Positions 27,534 through 38,123 of a stretch of DNA of 53,185 nt are shown here, in pieces (within the stretch, counting starts at the first letter, position 1; every line of letters begins with the position of its first letter). The stretch spans positions 1 through 53,185 of the forward strand of contig MJAN01000003.1 of NCBI GenBank assembly GCA_001875255.1, read 5' to 3'. This DNA comes from Candidatus Sabulitectum silens (GTDB lineage: Bacteria > Fermentibacterota > Fermentibacteria > Fermentibacterales > JCC-6). The notes under the pieces were generated by a model that saw nothing but the letters and a program-made list of their open reading frames with translations, made no database searches and was not told where the DNA came from. The position numbers and the translations under genes are program-made.

Positions 27534-28672
27534 TTACCCGGTCACCTCGGATACCGCCGAGGCCAGAAGATTGATGCTCAGAGGCGGAGACACCTTTACC
27601 AGCTTCAGTTCATCTCCGTGGGTGAAGTCGCTGTCGGACACCAGAACCAGGCCGATTCCGGTCCTCTCAAGCTCCACGGCCACGGTTATCAGGTCGGGGT
27701 CGTCGGTGAAGTCGTCGGAAACAACGAAATGGAACCGTCCGGGATTCTCCTCTATCAGGATCGAGGCGCTGGAGGGTGATTCCACTTCCACAACCTGAAA
27801 ACCTATCATCTGGAGCATATCCTTTCCGGAATACTCCGCATCGGGGCTTGATATGTAGAGCACCGCCCTCCGTATGCCGGAACTGAGCTGGCTACGGGTG
27901 GTGCGGAAGGACTTCTTCTCTTCGCATTCAGCCGGGAAGGTTATGAGCACCAGACCGCCGGGGTCGGTGAAGAGCTTCATGGGGCAGTAGTCTTTAAGCT
28001 CTATGAGTTTCTCTCCGCCGTTCTTTGACAGGATTATGGCGTTTTCCACTATCCTGGCGGCGTTCACCGGTGAGAAGAGGTCGGACACCGATGAACCGGG
28101 CAGTGCTTTTCCCCGAAGGCTCTCCGGCAGCTCTCCGCCGGTTTCAGCAACAAGGAGATCCCTTTGAAGGGCCTCTCCTGATATGTTCGCCAGTATGAAT
28201 GAGGTGTTCGATTCAGCAAGGGCCCTCTTGAAAAGGTTGAACCTCACCTCGGCGGTGCGCTTTCCCCCGAGGAGGGTGGAATCCACAAGGAGGAAAATGT
28301 CCGCCTTTCTGCCGCCTATCCTTATTCTTCTTCTGAAGATCAGAACCGGTATGGAAACGCCGCTGGAATCGGTAATGCTTCCCATGGATGGCTGTCCAGG
28401 TGCTGAAAAACTGTTCTCATCTCCGGTTTCCATGGATAGGCTGATCTTGTTCAGTGACTGACCGACGATGGAAACCTCTGAACGCCGAAGAGGTCAAGGG
28501 CATAATCGTTAACCTCGAGGATGATCCCCTCGTCGGCATCCCTTACTATAAGACCGCATGGCATGTTGCGAAGGATGGTGTTCTGCCCCTCGGTATCAGG
28601 CTGGAAGGCGGAGAGCTGGGGCTCGTCGGCGGCGCGGAGCTTTGCCAGAATGTCGCGTACGTCTTCGGTCAT
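27534..28672 (-). CDS. PAS-domain protein with receiver-like C-terminal domain (one frame break)
   Basis: About 379 residues after joining frames near 28465. Residues 25-145 form a PAS domain: LRNMPCGLIVRDADEGIILEVNDYALDLFGV, then VGQSLNKI and SGVSIPVLIFRRR...ADIFLLVDST. A middle region repeats a similar alpha/beta pattern (MKLFTDPGGLVLITFP). The last 115 residues (RRAVLYISSPDAEYSGKDMLQMIGFQVVEVE ... FHFVVSDDFTDDPDL) follow the receiver-domain fold but lack a clear phosphoacceptor in the LDxxMP context. No histidine kinase, GGDEF or DNA-binding output is present, so it probably works through a partner, perhaps the GGDEF-HEAT protein encoded 37 bases upstream. Last gene of the long operon. Confidence 0.6.
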
Positions 28673-28709
28673 TGGGCACCCTTCGGTTCGTTCCGGTTCT
28701 CTGAATTGT

Positions 28710-30316
28710 TCACCTGATCGTCTTTGGCGTCAAGCCCCATTCGGCCAGGGCGGCGGTTGCCATTGCCCCTGCGGCGGCAACCGGTCTTCTGGAGGTGCGG
28801 AGAAAGGGGTTGAGAAGAGCTCTGGGACTCACGCCTCCCTTCGCCGAAACCCAGTTGAGGAAGGCGCACAGACCGTCGTCCCCTATTCTGTGCCCCTTTT
28901 CAACCCTGTTGGATACCCTGGCTATGCAGGAGGGGTCCGCCTTGATGTCCCTGGAGCCAAGAAGGAGAACGAGCCTGCGGAACAGCTCTCCGTAGAACTC
29001 GCCCAGGCAGTTCCTGAGCACGGAGATCGATTCGCCGCAGAGCTCCCCGGGGAAACCCTCAAAGAACCTCATGGCGTAACCCGCCCGGGGTTCGCCCATG
29101 GTGAGGGTGCTCCTGGCAAGCCCCTCCAGCCGCCTGAGGTTCTCCTTTCCCATGGCGAAAAGGTTCAGTACCGGCGGCAACTCACCCTTCCCTGCGAATA
29201 TCATATGGGCGGCATGGTCGGTTCCCAGTGAGCAGAGGGCGGAAAAGGCGGCCTCCGCCGGATAATAGGACCGGTCCAGACAGAGGGAGTGAAGGAAGGG
29301 GGCATGGGTCTGACTTCCCAGAAGGGATATCCCCTCAAGGGCGGCCCTTCTTTCCTCGGTGGTATTGATGCCCCTTCCAGGAGCCCTGGCGGTGCAGGCG
29401 AGCCTGAGGCTCTCGGCGCCCTCCATCCAGCCGGCCCTTCCCATGCCCCGAAGTACCGCCCTTCTCACCCATGTTGATCTGTCACCAAGAAGGCGGTGGA
29501 TCACAGGTCCGGCGGTGCTGCCCCCGGCCAGCACAAGGCCCTCCACAGCCCTGGTCCTCACATGGGGATTCGAGTCTTCAAGGGCCCGGAGAAGGACCTC
29601 TTCGCAACTCCGGTTGCCTATGTGGCCAAGGGCCAGGGCGGCGCTCTTCCTCAGATTCCAGCCGTACTCCCCCTGGAGTATCCGGCTGAGGACAGGAACC
29701 GCCTCCTCCTCCCGAAGAACGCCGCAGGCTTCCACAAGGGCCTTGAGGTCGGCAACTGAAAGGGTGCTCTCCAGTGCCCGTTCAAGCACCGGATGCACAG
29801 GTTCAGGAAGCCGTTCTCCCTTCAGCCGTTTCTTTTCCCTTCCAGCGGCAGCCGCCAGTTCCTCGATGGTGCCGCCGAAATCGTCGCCGCCGGCGGTAAC
29901 CACCGAGATGTCCAGCATCGGGAAGAACCTGTAGCTTCCCCTTCTGTCAAAGGTTTCGATCCCCCCCTGCTCGCGGTCGCGCCTGGAGTAGAATCCCGGT
30001 ACGATGCTTCTGAATCTCTGCCTGGCGCCCTCCACGGCGGTTATGAACCCCCTCCTGTCCCTGCACAGATGAAGTCGTCGCCTCCGATGTGTCCCACGAA
30101 GGAACCCCTGAGGGATTCGGTGAGTATCAGCGCAAGCCTTCTTATCACGGAATCACCCAGGGCAAAACCGTAGTGGTCATTAAAGGGCTTGAAGCTGATT
30201 ATGTCAATATAAACCGCTGTGTGATCACCCTTTAGGACCTTTTCCGCCAGGACCTTCCTTATGGTCCTGTTACCGGGAAGGCCGGTGAGGGGGTTCCTGT
30301 CAGTCATTCTGTTCAT
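28710..30316 (-). CDS. GGDEF domain fused to HEAT repeats (one frame break)
   Basis: The N-terminal 175 residues are a GGDEF domain: DRNPLTGLPGNRTIRK, YIDIISFKPFNDHYGFALGD and the signature GHIGGDDFICAG, then after a break near 30062 (one G short) ITAVEGARQRFRS, MLDISVVTAGG and KKRLKGERL. The signature is GGDDF rather than GGDEF/GGEEF, still compatible with diguanylate cyclase activity. The remaining 360 residues are armadillo/HEAT-like helical repeats (LRKSAALALGHIGNRSCEEVLLRALEDSNPHVRTRAVEGLVLAGG is one pair, quoted in parts: ALALGHIGN, ALEDSNPHVRTRAVEG). The ATG at 30316 overlaps the upstream gene's stop. HEAT repeats bind proteins, so this couples c-di-GMP synthesis or sensing to a partner; that partner is unknown. 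Confidence 0.8.
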
Positions 30317-31220
30317 CGGGGATCAGGTGGGTGAGTATCGCACCGGGGGTGATAAGCCTGGAGGGCTGCCCCATACCGTCTAGTATCACAGCGGCAACTG
30401 CACCGGAACGGCGAAGGCCTGGAAGTATCCTCAGAGCGGGATAGGAGGGGTAATAGCTGGGCAGACCGCTGACGATGGAGGTAATGGAGCCCCCTCCGTT
30501 CCACCGGACCAGAACGGAACCCCGGACGGCCCCCAGAAGGGTTACGCCGGGTTCCTCCCAGACCAGAAGGAAGTTCCTGCCGGACCTTCTCAGGACCGTA
30601 ACCGCTTCCTGCCTGGTGCAGCCGGCTACCACCGAAGGATAGTCGGAAAGGGGTCTGGAAAAGTCCCCTACCCCGGTGTGTCCCAGGGCGATCACCGCCG
30701 AGGCCAGGTGACCCTGCCTGCCCCCCGAGGAGACCAGAAGACCCTTCACCTCCTCCCTGCTCTCAAAGAAGCGGCCCTCTTCGCTGTTGCCGGATATGGA
30801 TCTTGATACGAAAGCGGCCACGGCTATGATGGGATAGAGCATCACACGGATCACATTCAGCACAGGTGCCGAGGCAACGGTTATGGCATTGCTTCTGAAC
30901 AGGGCCAGCTGCTTGGGAACCATCTCGGCAAAAACAAGGATGAAAAGGGCGGTGAAAAAGGCGAAAACGAACTTCCATGCCCCGCCAAGGGAAGCGCCCC
31001 AGCCCTGGGCAATGCTTGCGGCGAGGACCATGGCCACATTGTTGCCCACAAGTATGGTCACAAGATATCTGGAGGGTTTGCCCAGGAACCACAGAGCCCT
31101 GGCGCTGTTCTTTCTGGAGGCAGCCACCCTGACCCTGGAGCAGGCGGAAAAAGCCGTTTCAGTGCCGCTGCAGAACATGGACAGGACCCAGGCGGAGATA
31201 TACACTACAACGCCGGTCAT
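30300..31220 (-). CDS. CNNM/CorC-like (DUF21) membrane protein, second copy
   Basis: 306 residues, unbroken. The N-terminal half is the CNNM transmembrane domain: an opening helix with the family motif CSGTETAFSACSRVRV, then LVTILVGNNVAMVLAAS, FILVFAEMVPKQLAL and a third helix. The second half aligns with the CBS-pair region but is weak (YPSVVAGCTRQEAVTVLRRSGRNFLLVWEE) and may not bind adenosyl ligands. CNNM/CorC proteins take part in Mg2+ or Na+ transport at the inner membrane. It follows a full CNNM-CBS-CorC protein by 30 bases, suggesting a heterodimer. Confidence 0.8.
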   Translation of the reverse strand: MTGVVVYISAWVLSMFCSGTETAFSACSRVRVAASRKNSARALWFLGKPSRYLVTILVGNNVAMVLAASIAQGWGASLGGAWKFVFAFFTALFILVFAEMVPKQLALFRSNAITVASAPVLNVIRVMLYPIIAVAAFVSRSISGNSEEGRFFESREEVKGLLVSSGGRQGHLASAVIALGHTGVGDFSRPLSDYPSVVAGCTRQEAVTVLRRSGRNFLLVWEEPGVTLLGAVRGSVLVRWNGGGSITSIVSGLPSYYPSYPALRILPGLRRSGAVAAVILDGMGQPSRLITPGAILTHLIPDEQND

Positions 31221-31250
31221 GAAAGCTCCGGAGATCTGATCAGAATTTTT

Positions 31251-32411
31251 TCAGGGCGTTGCCCCTTTTCTCCAGGATCCTGAAGGCATAGCCATGTGGA
31301 TGACTTCCTCGTCCTTCCCGGGGATCCGTCCGGTGAGTTCCTGAAGAAGACCGCCGCAGGATTCGGCGTAACGGGCGGAGAGTTCCGGAGCCCCCAGAAG
31401 TACCGCCAGAACGTCAACCGGAAGGTTGGCGGGAACCACATAGTCGTTTCCGCTCCTTGTGACTCCCTCAGGAAGGAAATCCCCCGGGGCTCCGGCGAAA
31501 ACAGCCCTCTCCAGTATGTCGGTCACGGAGATTATACCGGTCCAGTCGCCGTACTCGTCCACCACCGCCCCTATGGAGGACTCCGCCTCCCTTATGGCCT
31601 TGAACACGGAGATCAGCCTGGCGGTTTCCGGGAAAAGGGACCTCCCTTACAAGGAACTCCTCAGAGCCCAGAAGGTCCCGAACGTCAACCACACCGGACA
31701 TCCTTCCGGTTCTGGCGTCTACGAAGGGATACACCGTGTGGGTGGTATCACGGGCTTCCCGGATCATTCTGGCCATGGTCCAGTCGGACTGCATGGAGAT
31801 AACATCCTCCCGGGGCACCATTGCGGATACGCAGCTTCTGTGGTCGAGCTCCAGTATGGCCGAGGCGGTGTCCGCCTCTCCCCCGAGGAACCCCTCCTCC
31901 CTGGCCAGTTCCATGAGGATGTTCAACTCGGCGGTCCTGTACTCCGGGGCTGGTCCCTGCCGGGCAGATGCCTGTCCAGTTCGTCGGCGGGATACTTCAG
32001 AAAGGCCGCCGCCGGGGACAGGAGTTTCTGAAGAACGGCCATAAGGGGAAAGACCGATTCGGCCCAGGCGCGGTTATTGTTCCTGGCTATGGTCTTCGGG
32101 GTTATCTCACCAACTATGAGAAGCAGGAAGGTCATCACAAGGACTCCCAGCCCCATTCCCAGTGAGCCCGGGAGGATCTCGGCGGTAATCACCGCGGCCA
32201 CCGAGGAGGCGGCCACGTTCACGAAGGTGTTCCCAAGAAGGATCGTTCCAAGGAGTCTGCCGGGATCCCTGAGAAGATGGAGAACACGCCTGCCCCGGTC
32301 CGTGGAGGCCATTCGGCTCCGCTGGAGCTGATCGAGGCTGAAACAGGCGGTTTCAGTGCCGCTGAAGAACGCTGAGGCGCCCAGCAGAACGAAAAGTGCC
32401 GCCCAGATCAG
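31251..32411 (-). CDS. CNNM/CorC-like protein with CBS pair, first copy (two frame breaks)
   Basis: The corrected chain is about 387 residues. CNNM membrane domain: FFSGTETACFSLDQLQRSR, GTILLGNTFVNVAASS and VGEITPKTIARNNN. After a break near 31945 come the CBS pair (SCVSAMVPREDVISMQ, TVYPFVDARTGRMSGVVDVRDLL) and, after a break near 31640, SSIGAVVDEYGDWTGIISVTDILE. It ends with a CorC_HlyC domain (YVVPANLPVDVLAVLL). Family role: divalent cation transport or its control. No standard start codon is visible in frame near the helix; CTG at 32411 or a lost base near the upstream stop are options. It overlaps the NHL gene end. Confidence 0.78.
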
Positions 32412-33715
32412 CTCAACCGCCTCCCGGAACCCGCCTCTGTTTCCGAGCCGGTGTCCTCCATGGTAAAGGTCCTCTCCCAGCTCTTCTCGAAGTAGGTTCT
32501 GCTGGAGTACACCGGTTCGATGTTCATCCTCAGCGTGTATTCACCGGCGGGGACGCCCCGGTCCTGGAGGGTCTTTCCATTCCACTGGAAGGTGAAGGGA
32601 CCGGGCTGCCTTCTGCCTGAATAGAGGTTCCTGGCCATGGATCCGTCGGGACGCAGAACATTCACTATCATGGTGGCGGTTTCGGTGAGAACGCCGGAAA
32701 CGGTGCACCCGGTACCGGTGGAGGAAAAGCTGAGGTCCCTTATGTCCGTACCCACCCAGAAATATCTGGCTCCGGTGCTTTCTGCGATGAATATCTGGCC
32801 GAAACGGTCCCAAATGGCGATCCCGGTGGGATTCATGAACTGATCGTCCGCCTGCCCCCGCCCCTGTCCCCAGCTGTCGAGGTAATTCAGGGAGGGGTCG
32901 AACTTGTGTATCACGCAGCTGATCGAATCGGTTACCCAGGCGTTCCCGTGATAGTCCAGCTCCACATAGTTGAAAAAGCTTCCTCCGCAGTCGGAAAGGC
33001 CGGCGGTGTGAGTTACGCCGCCGTCAACGATCCTGGTCAGCATGGTTCCGCCGTTTGTGACCACCACCTGGCATGCTTCATGGCCGCTGCTGTACTCGCC
33101 GTATCCCGTTGCGGCAATACCGGTGGGGGTATTCAGGGAGATCACTTCGGGATCAACGTCGGTTGATGAGGAATACCTTGAAAGGGTTCCCGCCGCTCTG
33201 TCGGTCACCCAGATGTACCTGCCGTCCAGGGCCACGTCCCAGGGTTCTGTGAACCCCTCGATGAAGGACTGGGGTGATATCCTCTGTCCGGACCTTTTCA
33301 GCACCGCCACCCTGCTGTTGCCTGTGTCGGCCACATAGACCGAACCGGTGGTGTTCGCCGCTATGCCGTGGGGGGAGGAAAGCTGATCGGGACCGGAACC
33401 GTTTCCTCCGTAATAGCCCAGGGTGTACATGGAGGCGTTGTAGATTATGTGGCCTGAACCGCTGTTTATGCCGTAGACCGCCAGCTCGTCGTCGTCCCCG
33501 GGGTCCGGGGTGTCCCATTCGTCGGGGAGGACCGCCGCAAGCCCCTGGGGATCATCGAAGGATATCATGCCCCCCAGGAGCATGTTCAGCTGTTCCTGTC
33601 CCGCCCGGTAGATACCCATGCAGTGGCCATAGGGGGGATACACCATGGTGGTGTGCTGGTCCGGCTCAGGAATGAATCCGGTTGCCATTACCGCTGTGAG
33701 CAGAAAGATGATCAT
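32408..33715 (-). CDS. Exported NHL-repeat protein with FlgD-type Ig domain
   Basis: 436 residues, unbroken. ATG at 33713-33715, chosen over an upstream frame because it gives a signal-like start (MIIFLLTAVMATGF) and overlaps the previous stop as ATGA. The middle holds NHL/beta-propeller repeats: SSPHGIAANTTGSVYVADTGNSRVAVL, quoted as GIAANTTGSVYVADTGN, plus GFTEPWDVALDGRYIWVTD and NPTGIAIWDRFGQIFIAES. The C-terminus (DGSMARNLYSGRRQPGPF, WNGKTLQDRGVPAGEYTL) is the FlgD Ig-like domain common on secreted proteins of FCB bacteria. Probably periplasmic or surface-bound; ligand unknown. Confidence 0.8.
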   Translation of the reverse strand: MIIFLLTAVMATGFIPEPDQHTTMVYPPYGHCMGIYRAGQEQLNMLLGGMISFDDPQGLAAVLPDEWDTPDPGDDDELAVYGINSGSGHIIYNASMYTLGYYGGNGSGPDQLSSPHGIAANTTGSVYVADTGNSRVAVLKRSGQRISPQSFIEGFTEPWDVALDGRYIWVTDRAAGTLSRYSSSTDVDPEVISLNTPTGIAATGYGEYSSGHEACQVVVTNGGTMLTRIVDGGVTHTAGLSDCGGSFFNYVELDYHGNAWVTDSISCVIHKFDPSLNYLDSWGQGRGQADDQFMNPTGIAIWDRFGQIFIAESTGARYFWVGTDIRDLSFSSTGTGCTVSGVLTETATMIVNVLRPDGSMARNLYSGRRQPGPFTFQWNGKTLQDRGVPAGEYTLRMNIEPVYSSRTYFEKSWERTFTMEDTGSETEAGSGRRLS

Positions 33716-35901
33716 TGTCTTATCCTTCCGTATATCCAGGCGGAACGCTGCACCTTCTTGGCGTACAGCCTCGTTTCCCTGAAGGTTATCTGTTCTATGT
33801 AGAGTTCCTGGTCGTCGTCCTGGAACCATGCATGTCGATCCACCTGGAGGCGTTCCCAGGACCGGCGTTGTACGCCGCGAGGAATACCGCCGGATGGGAA
33901 TACCGCCTTGCCTGGGAGTTCACGTAGAGGCTTCCGTAAAGCACCGAATGCTCCGGTATGAAGAACTCCTCAGGTGACAGCCGTGGAAGACCGTTCCACC
34001 TGGCCACGTCCGAGGCGGTTGCCGGCATGAGCTGTATCAGCCCGGCGGCGCCGGCGCTGGAGATCACGAAACGGTTGAAGTAGCTCTCCTCCCTCATTAT
34101 TCCCTCCACATAACTCTGATCCAGGGACATGGTATCGGTCACCGAGGCGACCAGCTCCCTGTAGGGGCTGGGGAAATACCAGCCTATGAGGCTGTCGGGA
34201 AGCATGCCCATATCCAGGTCACGGTATTCCGTGTCCATTCGGCGCATGAGGGCGATGGACAGACCATGCTCTCCCAGGAGCCCGAGAGCAACCGCCCGGT
34301 GGGCGGCATCGCCCTCTTTGCCGTAGGCCAGCATCTGGGTTGCCGCGGTTCCATAACCCAGGCTGAAGAGTTCAGCGGCGGCATCCAGGACCGGATCGGC
34401 ACTGAAGAGGGGGCTGAGTACCGTGAGCTTCAGGCCGTGGGGAATCCCCAGCCTCTCCGCCGCCAGCATTCCGTAGAACTCCCAGGGGTGTTCCCCGGCA
34501 ACGGTCTGAAGAAGCCGGGCACCGGCGGTATGGTCGCCCTGTCTTTCGGCGTACCTGGCCCTCCAGAAGAGCATTTCATCCCGCCAGTGGCTGTAGGGGT
34601 ATTTCTCGCATCCCGCTTCCCAGAGTGAATCTCCCAGGGAACCCCTGCCGTTCATGTAAAGGCAGAATCCCCCACGCCAATATCCCCTGGAGTCGCCGTC
34701 CCATGTGCCTGAGGATCTGAGGCTGGCCAGGTAGGCATCGGCGGCTTCACCCCAGTTCTGCTCGCTGTCGAAATACCTTCCGGCGATGTAGGCCGCCTCC
34801 CTGGCGGTGGGGTGCCAGGGGTACTCAGCTGCGAAGGCGGAATATGCCCTGTGGGCAGCTGTGTTGTTCCTCTGGCCACGGAGTGCCCTGGCCCTGAACA
34901 GCGCCGCCCTGGCGGAAAGCTCCAGGGAGTTGAATGAAGCGGCGGAGTCACACAGCGCGATGAGTTGGGAGTACATACCCGAACCATTGAGCACAGCCAT
35001 TCTGACACCGGCCTCGAAAACCGGGTCTCCCCTTCTGGAGGCTATGTCCAGGGCAACCGAGCTGAAACCGGAGGAGACCAGTTCGTCGGCGGTTTCCCAG
35101 TCAAGGGACCCGGGCCATCTCGAGGCTATCACATCGGCTGCCACCGCCCCGGCGGCGGTTCCCATGAAAGCCCTCCATTCGTCAAGGTCGCCGGTTCCCG
35201 AGGATTTCATTCCAAGGGCCCTCAGCCTGAGGGCTTCCGGGCTGTCGAGGGTGGGATCGAATGATTTCAGGGCGTTCTCCCACCAGACTCCCGGGTTTCC
35301 TGAAGCCAGTTCCAGCTCAGCGGCAACCCTGGTGCCAACTGTCACCGGCAGGTACTTCACATCCTCCGCGGCGAGCTGAAGCTGGGCGGGTGTGATCCCC
35401 GGAGGGCAAGAAGAAGCCTTGCGGCCCTTTCACCAAGGTGTGTGGGCAAAGGGATGGAACCGGAGGGAGGCATGGAGGAAATACTGTCACGGAGGAGCCA
35501 CGCCGTAAGGAGGACATCCTCCGGGGAAACCATGGCAAGGGCCCTGTTCCTCTCCCTGTTCAGATCCAGAACGGAGATCTTCCAGCCGGTGAGATCGCCC
35601 CATCCAGCTTCCTCCAGGCTGTCCAGAAGGGCTATGCACCCGTGGGGCCTGCCCCTGCCGTGGGCGGTTCCAACGAAACGCCAAAGGAAGTCGTTCCTCA
35701 TCTCATCGGTGTGTTCCATTCCCCTGAGAAGCCTCAGGGCCCGGTCCTGCATCCCGTTCTGTATCAGTGAATCGGCGGTCTGAAAGGGTGATACGCCGTG
35801 GTGTTCTCCCGCCCCGCCCCCGGGACCGCTGTATCTTCGCTGACCACCCTGCAGGAGAGAAGGGCAAGGCTCAGGGCGGCGAGGATGACTGTCCTGTTCA
35901 T
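33712..35901 (-). CDS. Slt70-like soluble lytic transglycosylase, lipoprotein (three frame breaks)
   Basis: About 730 residues when frames are joined near 35780, 35390 and 33830. The N-terminus MNRTVILAALSLALLSC is a lipoprotein signal (LLSC lipobox). Residues 40-500 are a helical TPR-like superhelix (AYSAFAAEYPWHPTAREAAY, WRARYAERQGDHTAGARLLQ), as in the ring domain of Slt70. The C-terminal catalytic domain has the goose-lysozyme-like signature with the catalytic glutamate in GIMREESYFNRFVISSAGAAGLIQLMPATA and AAYNAGPGNASRW. It cleaves the MurNAc-GlcNAc bond of peptidoglycan to give anhydro-muropeptides. The corrected end FQDDDQELYIEQITF...RIRQ overlaps the NHL start. Confidence 0.85.
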
Positions 35902-35903
35902 GA

Positions 35904-37383
35904 TCAGTGCCTGAAGTGGCGAACACCGGTGAAGACCATGGCGATGCCGTGCTGGTTGCATGCTTCGATCACTTCTGCATCCCTTATGGAACCCCCGGGC
36001 TGAATAATGGCGGTGACACCGGCTTCCGCCGCCCTGTCCGGGCCGTCGCGGAAGGGGAAGAAGGCGTCGCTGGCAAGAACGGAGCCCTTGAGATCGTTGC
36101 CCTCGCGAAGGGCCCTTCTCACAGCGAGATCAAGACTTTCTATCCTGCTGGGCTGACCGATGCCCACACCCAGGGTGCCGAACCTGTCACCAATGACAAT
36201 GGCGTTGCTCTTTACCCCCTTTACCACCCGCCAGGAAAAATCCAGGGAGGCAAGCTCCTCCTCCGTGGGCTTCCTGTTGGTTACAGCCTCGGCTTCAGAG
36301 GCCCTTTCCATTGCCAGGTCCGGCTTCTGAACCAGGATACCTCCCTGTATGGACCGCAGCTGAAGCCCTTCCGGAGGGACAACAGGCATTCTGAGTATCC
36401 TCAGGTTCTTCCTCTTCCTGAGCCTTCTGAGGGCGTCTTCCGTGTATTCAGGGGCAATGATTATCTCCATGAATATTCCCTTGAGTTCAGCCACCAGTTC
36501 GCCGTCCACCGTGGAAGTGCAGGCGAGGATACCGCCGTATGGAGAGATCCTGTCTGCCCTGAATGCATTCCTGAGGCCTCGGCAGGTGTGGCACCCTTGC
36601 CTGCTCCGCAGGGGTTGCCGTGCTTGGCAAGGACCACCGAGGGATCGCAGCCGGAGAGATCGGCGGCTATGGAGCATGCCGCCGAGGCGTCGAGATAATT
36701 GTTGTAACTGAGCGCTTTGCCCCACAGTATCTCGCGGTGCCGAAACCCGAAGGAGGGCTGGTGAAGTGTACCGCGGCCTTCTGGTGGGGATTCTCCCCGT
36801 ACCTGAGCGGGGCCACTATGCCCTGTTCCAGCTTAAGGGATACCTGAAGATCGTACATGGAAGTGATTGAGAAAGTTCGGGATGCCATTTCCCGTCTGAA
36901 ACCGGCGTCGTCCCTTCCCTCCCTGATGGCGTCGAGGACCATTGGAAGACCCGGTGGCCGGTGGCGCTAATGACATGGTTCCAGTTCTTTGCGGCTCCCC
37001 TTGCCATTGTGGGCCGCCTATGTCCACGAGCTCGATGGTCTCATTCCCTTCAGGTCCATATCCTCCGCCATATGAAAGGGATAGAAATCCACCGCTACAA
37101 GGTCGAAGACCGGTTTCCCCGCCTTTATTCTGTCTTCGCGGTCTTCACCGGCGGCGAGAATGGCGGCGTGGAGTTCAGGATGAAGGGTCTTCACCCTGCC
37201 GCCGAGTATGGAGGAGATCCCGGTGATCCCCTCGGTTTCTTTAACAGGCACCCCGGCCCGGGAAATGGCATCAGCCGTTCCTCCGGAGGCCCAAATCTCC
37301 CAGTTCTCACCGGCAAGCCCCCGGGCGAACCCGGCCAGCCCCTCTTTGTTCCAAACGCTTATCAGAGCCTGTCTAACGGCCAT
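35904..37383 (-). CDS. purH: Bifunctional AICAR transformylase/IMP cyclohydrolase (about four frame breaks)
   Basis: Last two steps of purine synthesis. The N-terminal MGS-like cyclohydrolase domain starts MAVRQALISVWNKEGL and has WEIWASGGTADAI, GGRVKTLHPELHAAIL and VDFYPF. The transformylase domain has RYGENPHQKAA, the catalytic pair in VLAKHGNPCGA (read in a shifted frame), NAFRADRISPYGGILA, SWRVVKGVKSNAIV, SDAFFPFRDG and IQPGGSIRD. Breaks are near 37030, 36945, 36715 and 36600; the first two are each repaired by one added G or C. Length about 493 residues, normal for PurH. ATG at 37381-37383, overlapping nadE. Confidence 0.92.
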
Positions 37384-38123
37384 CAAGAAACCCCCTGGCG
37401 TGGAAGGAGGGAACCGGTTCCCGCTTGTGGGAACTGGACAGGTATAGCTGCCGTATTCTCGCCGCGGCACCTTCGCTGACCGTTCCCGGCCCCTCTGTGT
37501 GGTACTTCTTTATCTCTTCATAGGTTACACCCATTTCCCCCTCGTCGGTCTGGCCCTCCCAGAGCCCCGCCGAGGGAACCCTTTCCGTGATCCAATCCGG
37601 AAGGCCCAGGGCCAGGGCCAGGTTTCGGACCTCATCCTTCCAGAGATCCGCGATGGGAAAAAGGTCCGCGGCGCCGTCGCCCCACTTGGTGGAATAGCCG
37701 GTCATGGTTTCAGAAAGGTTTCCCGTTCCCACCACGAGACGACCTTCTGAATGGGCGTATTCCATTGTCATTCTTAGCCTTGCCTTCACATTGGCTATGT
37801 TCAGCCTGTTGTCGGGATCGATCCCCCGATCTGGATGAACCGGTGAAGAACTCCGGAGAGGTCGATTTGCAGGGCCTTTATGCCAAGGAACTCCGCCGTA
37901 CCAAGGCCGTCGGTTGTATCCGCCCCGAGACTGTCACAGGGCATTACCAGCCCGAGAACGTTTTCCCTGCCCAGGGCTTTTCGGCAAAGGGCTGCGGTAA
38001 CCCCGGAATCGATCCCGCCGCTGAGCCCCACCACCACACCTTTCATACCGGCGCTGTGGACCCTTTCCTCTATCCACCGGGAAATTTTATCCCCAGACGG
38101 GAGTAGAGTTCCATATCGGTCAT
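37373..38123 (-). CDS. nadE: NH3-dependent NAD+ synthetase (two frame breaks)
   Basis: Amidates nicotinate adenine dinucleotide to NAD+. Motifs: the PP-loop VVGLSGGIDSGVTAAL, VVGTGNLSE, TKWGDGAADLFPIADLWKDEV and PSAGLWEGQTDEGEMG. About 250 residues with no glutaminase domain, hence the ammonia-using short form. Breaks are near 38095 (joins [11 protein letters not shown] to KISRWIEERV) and near 37825 (one G short in GGGG). ATG at 38121-38123 overlaps the rnr stop as ATGA. Its end overlaps purH. Confidence 0.92.

Noticed and set aside
35907..36698. A 263-codon plus-strand frame opposite purH
   Set aside because: Antisense shadow of PurH, whose motifs are clear on the other strand.
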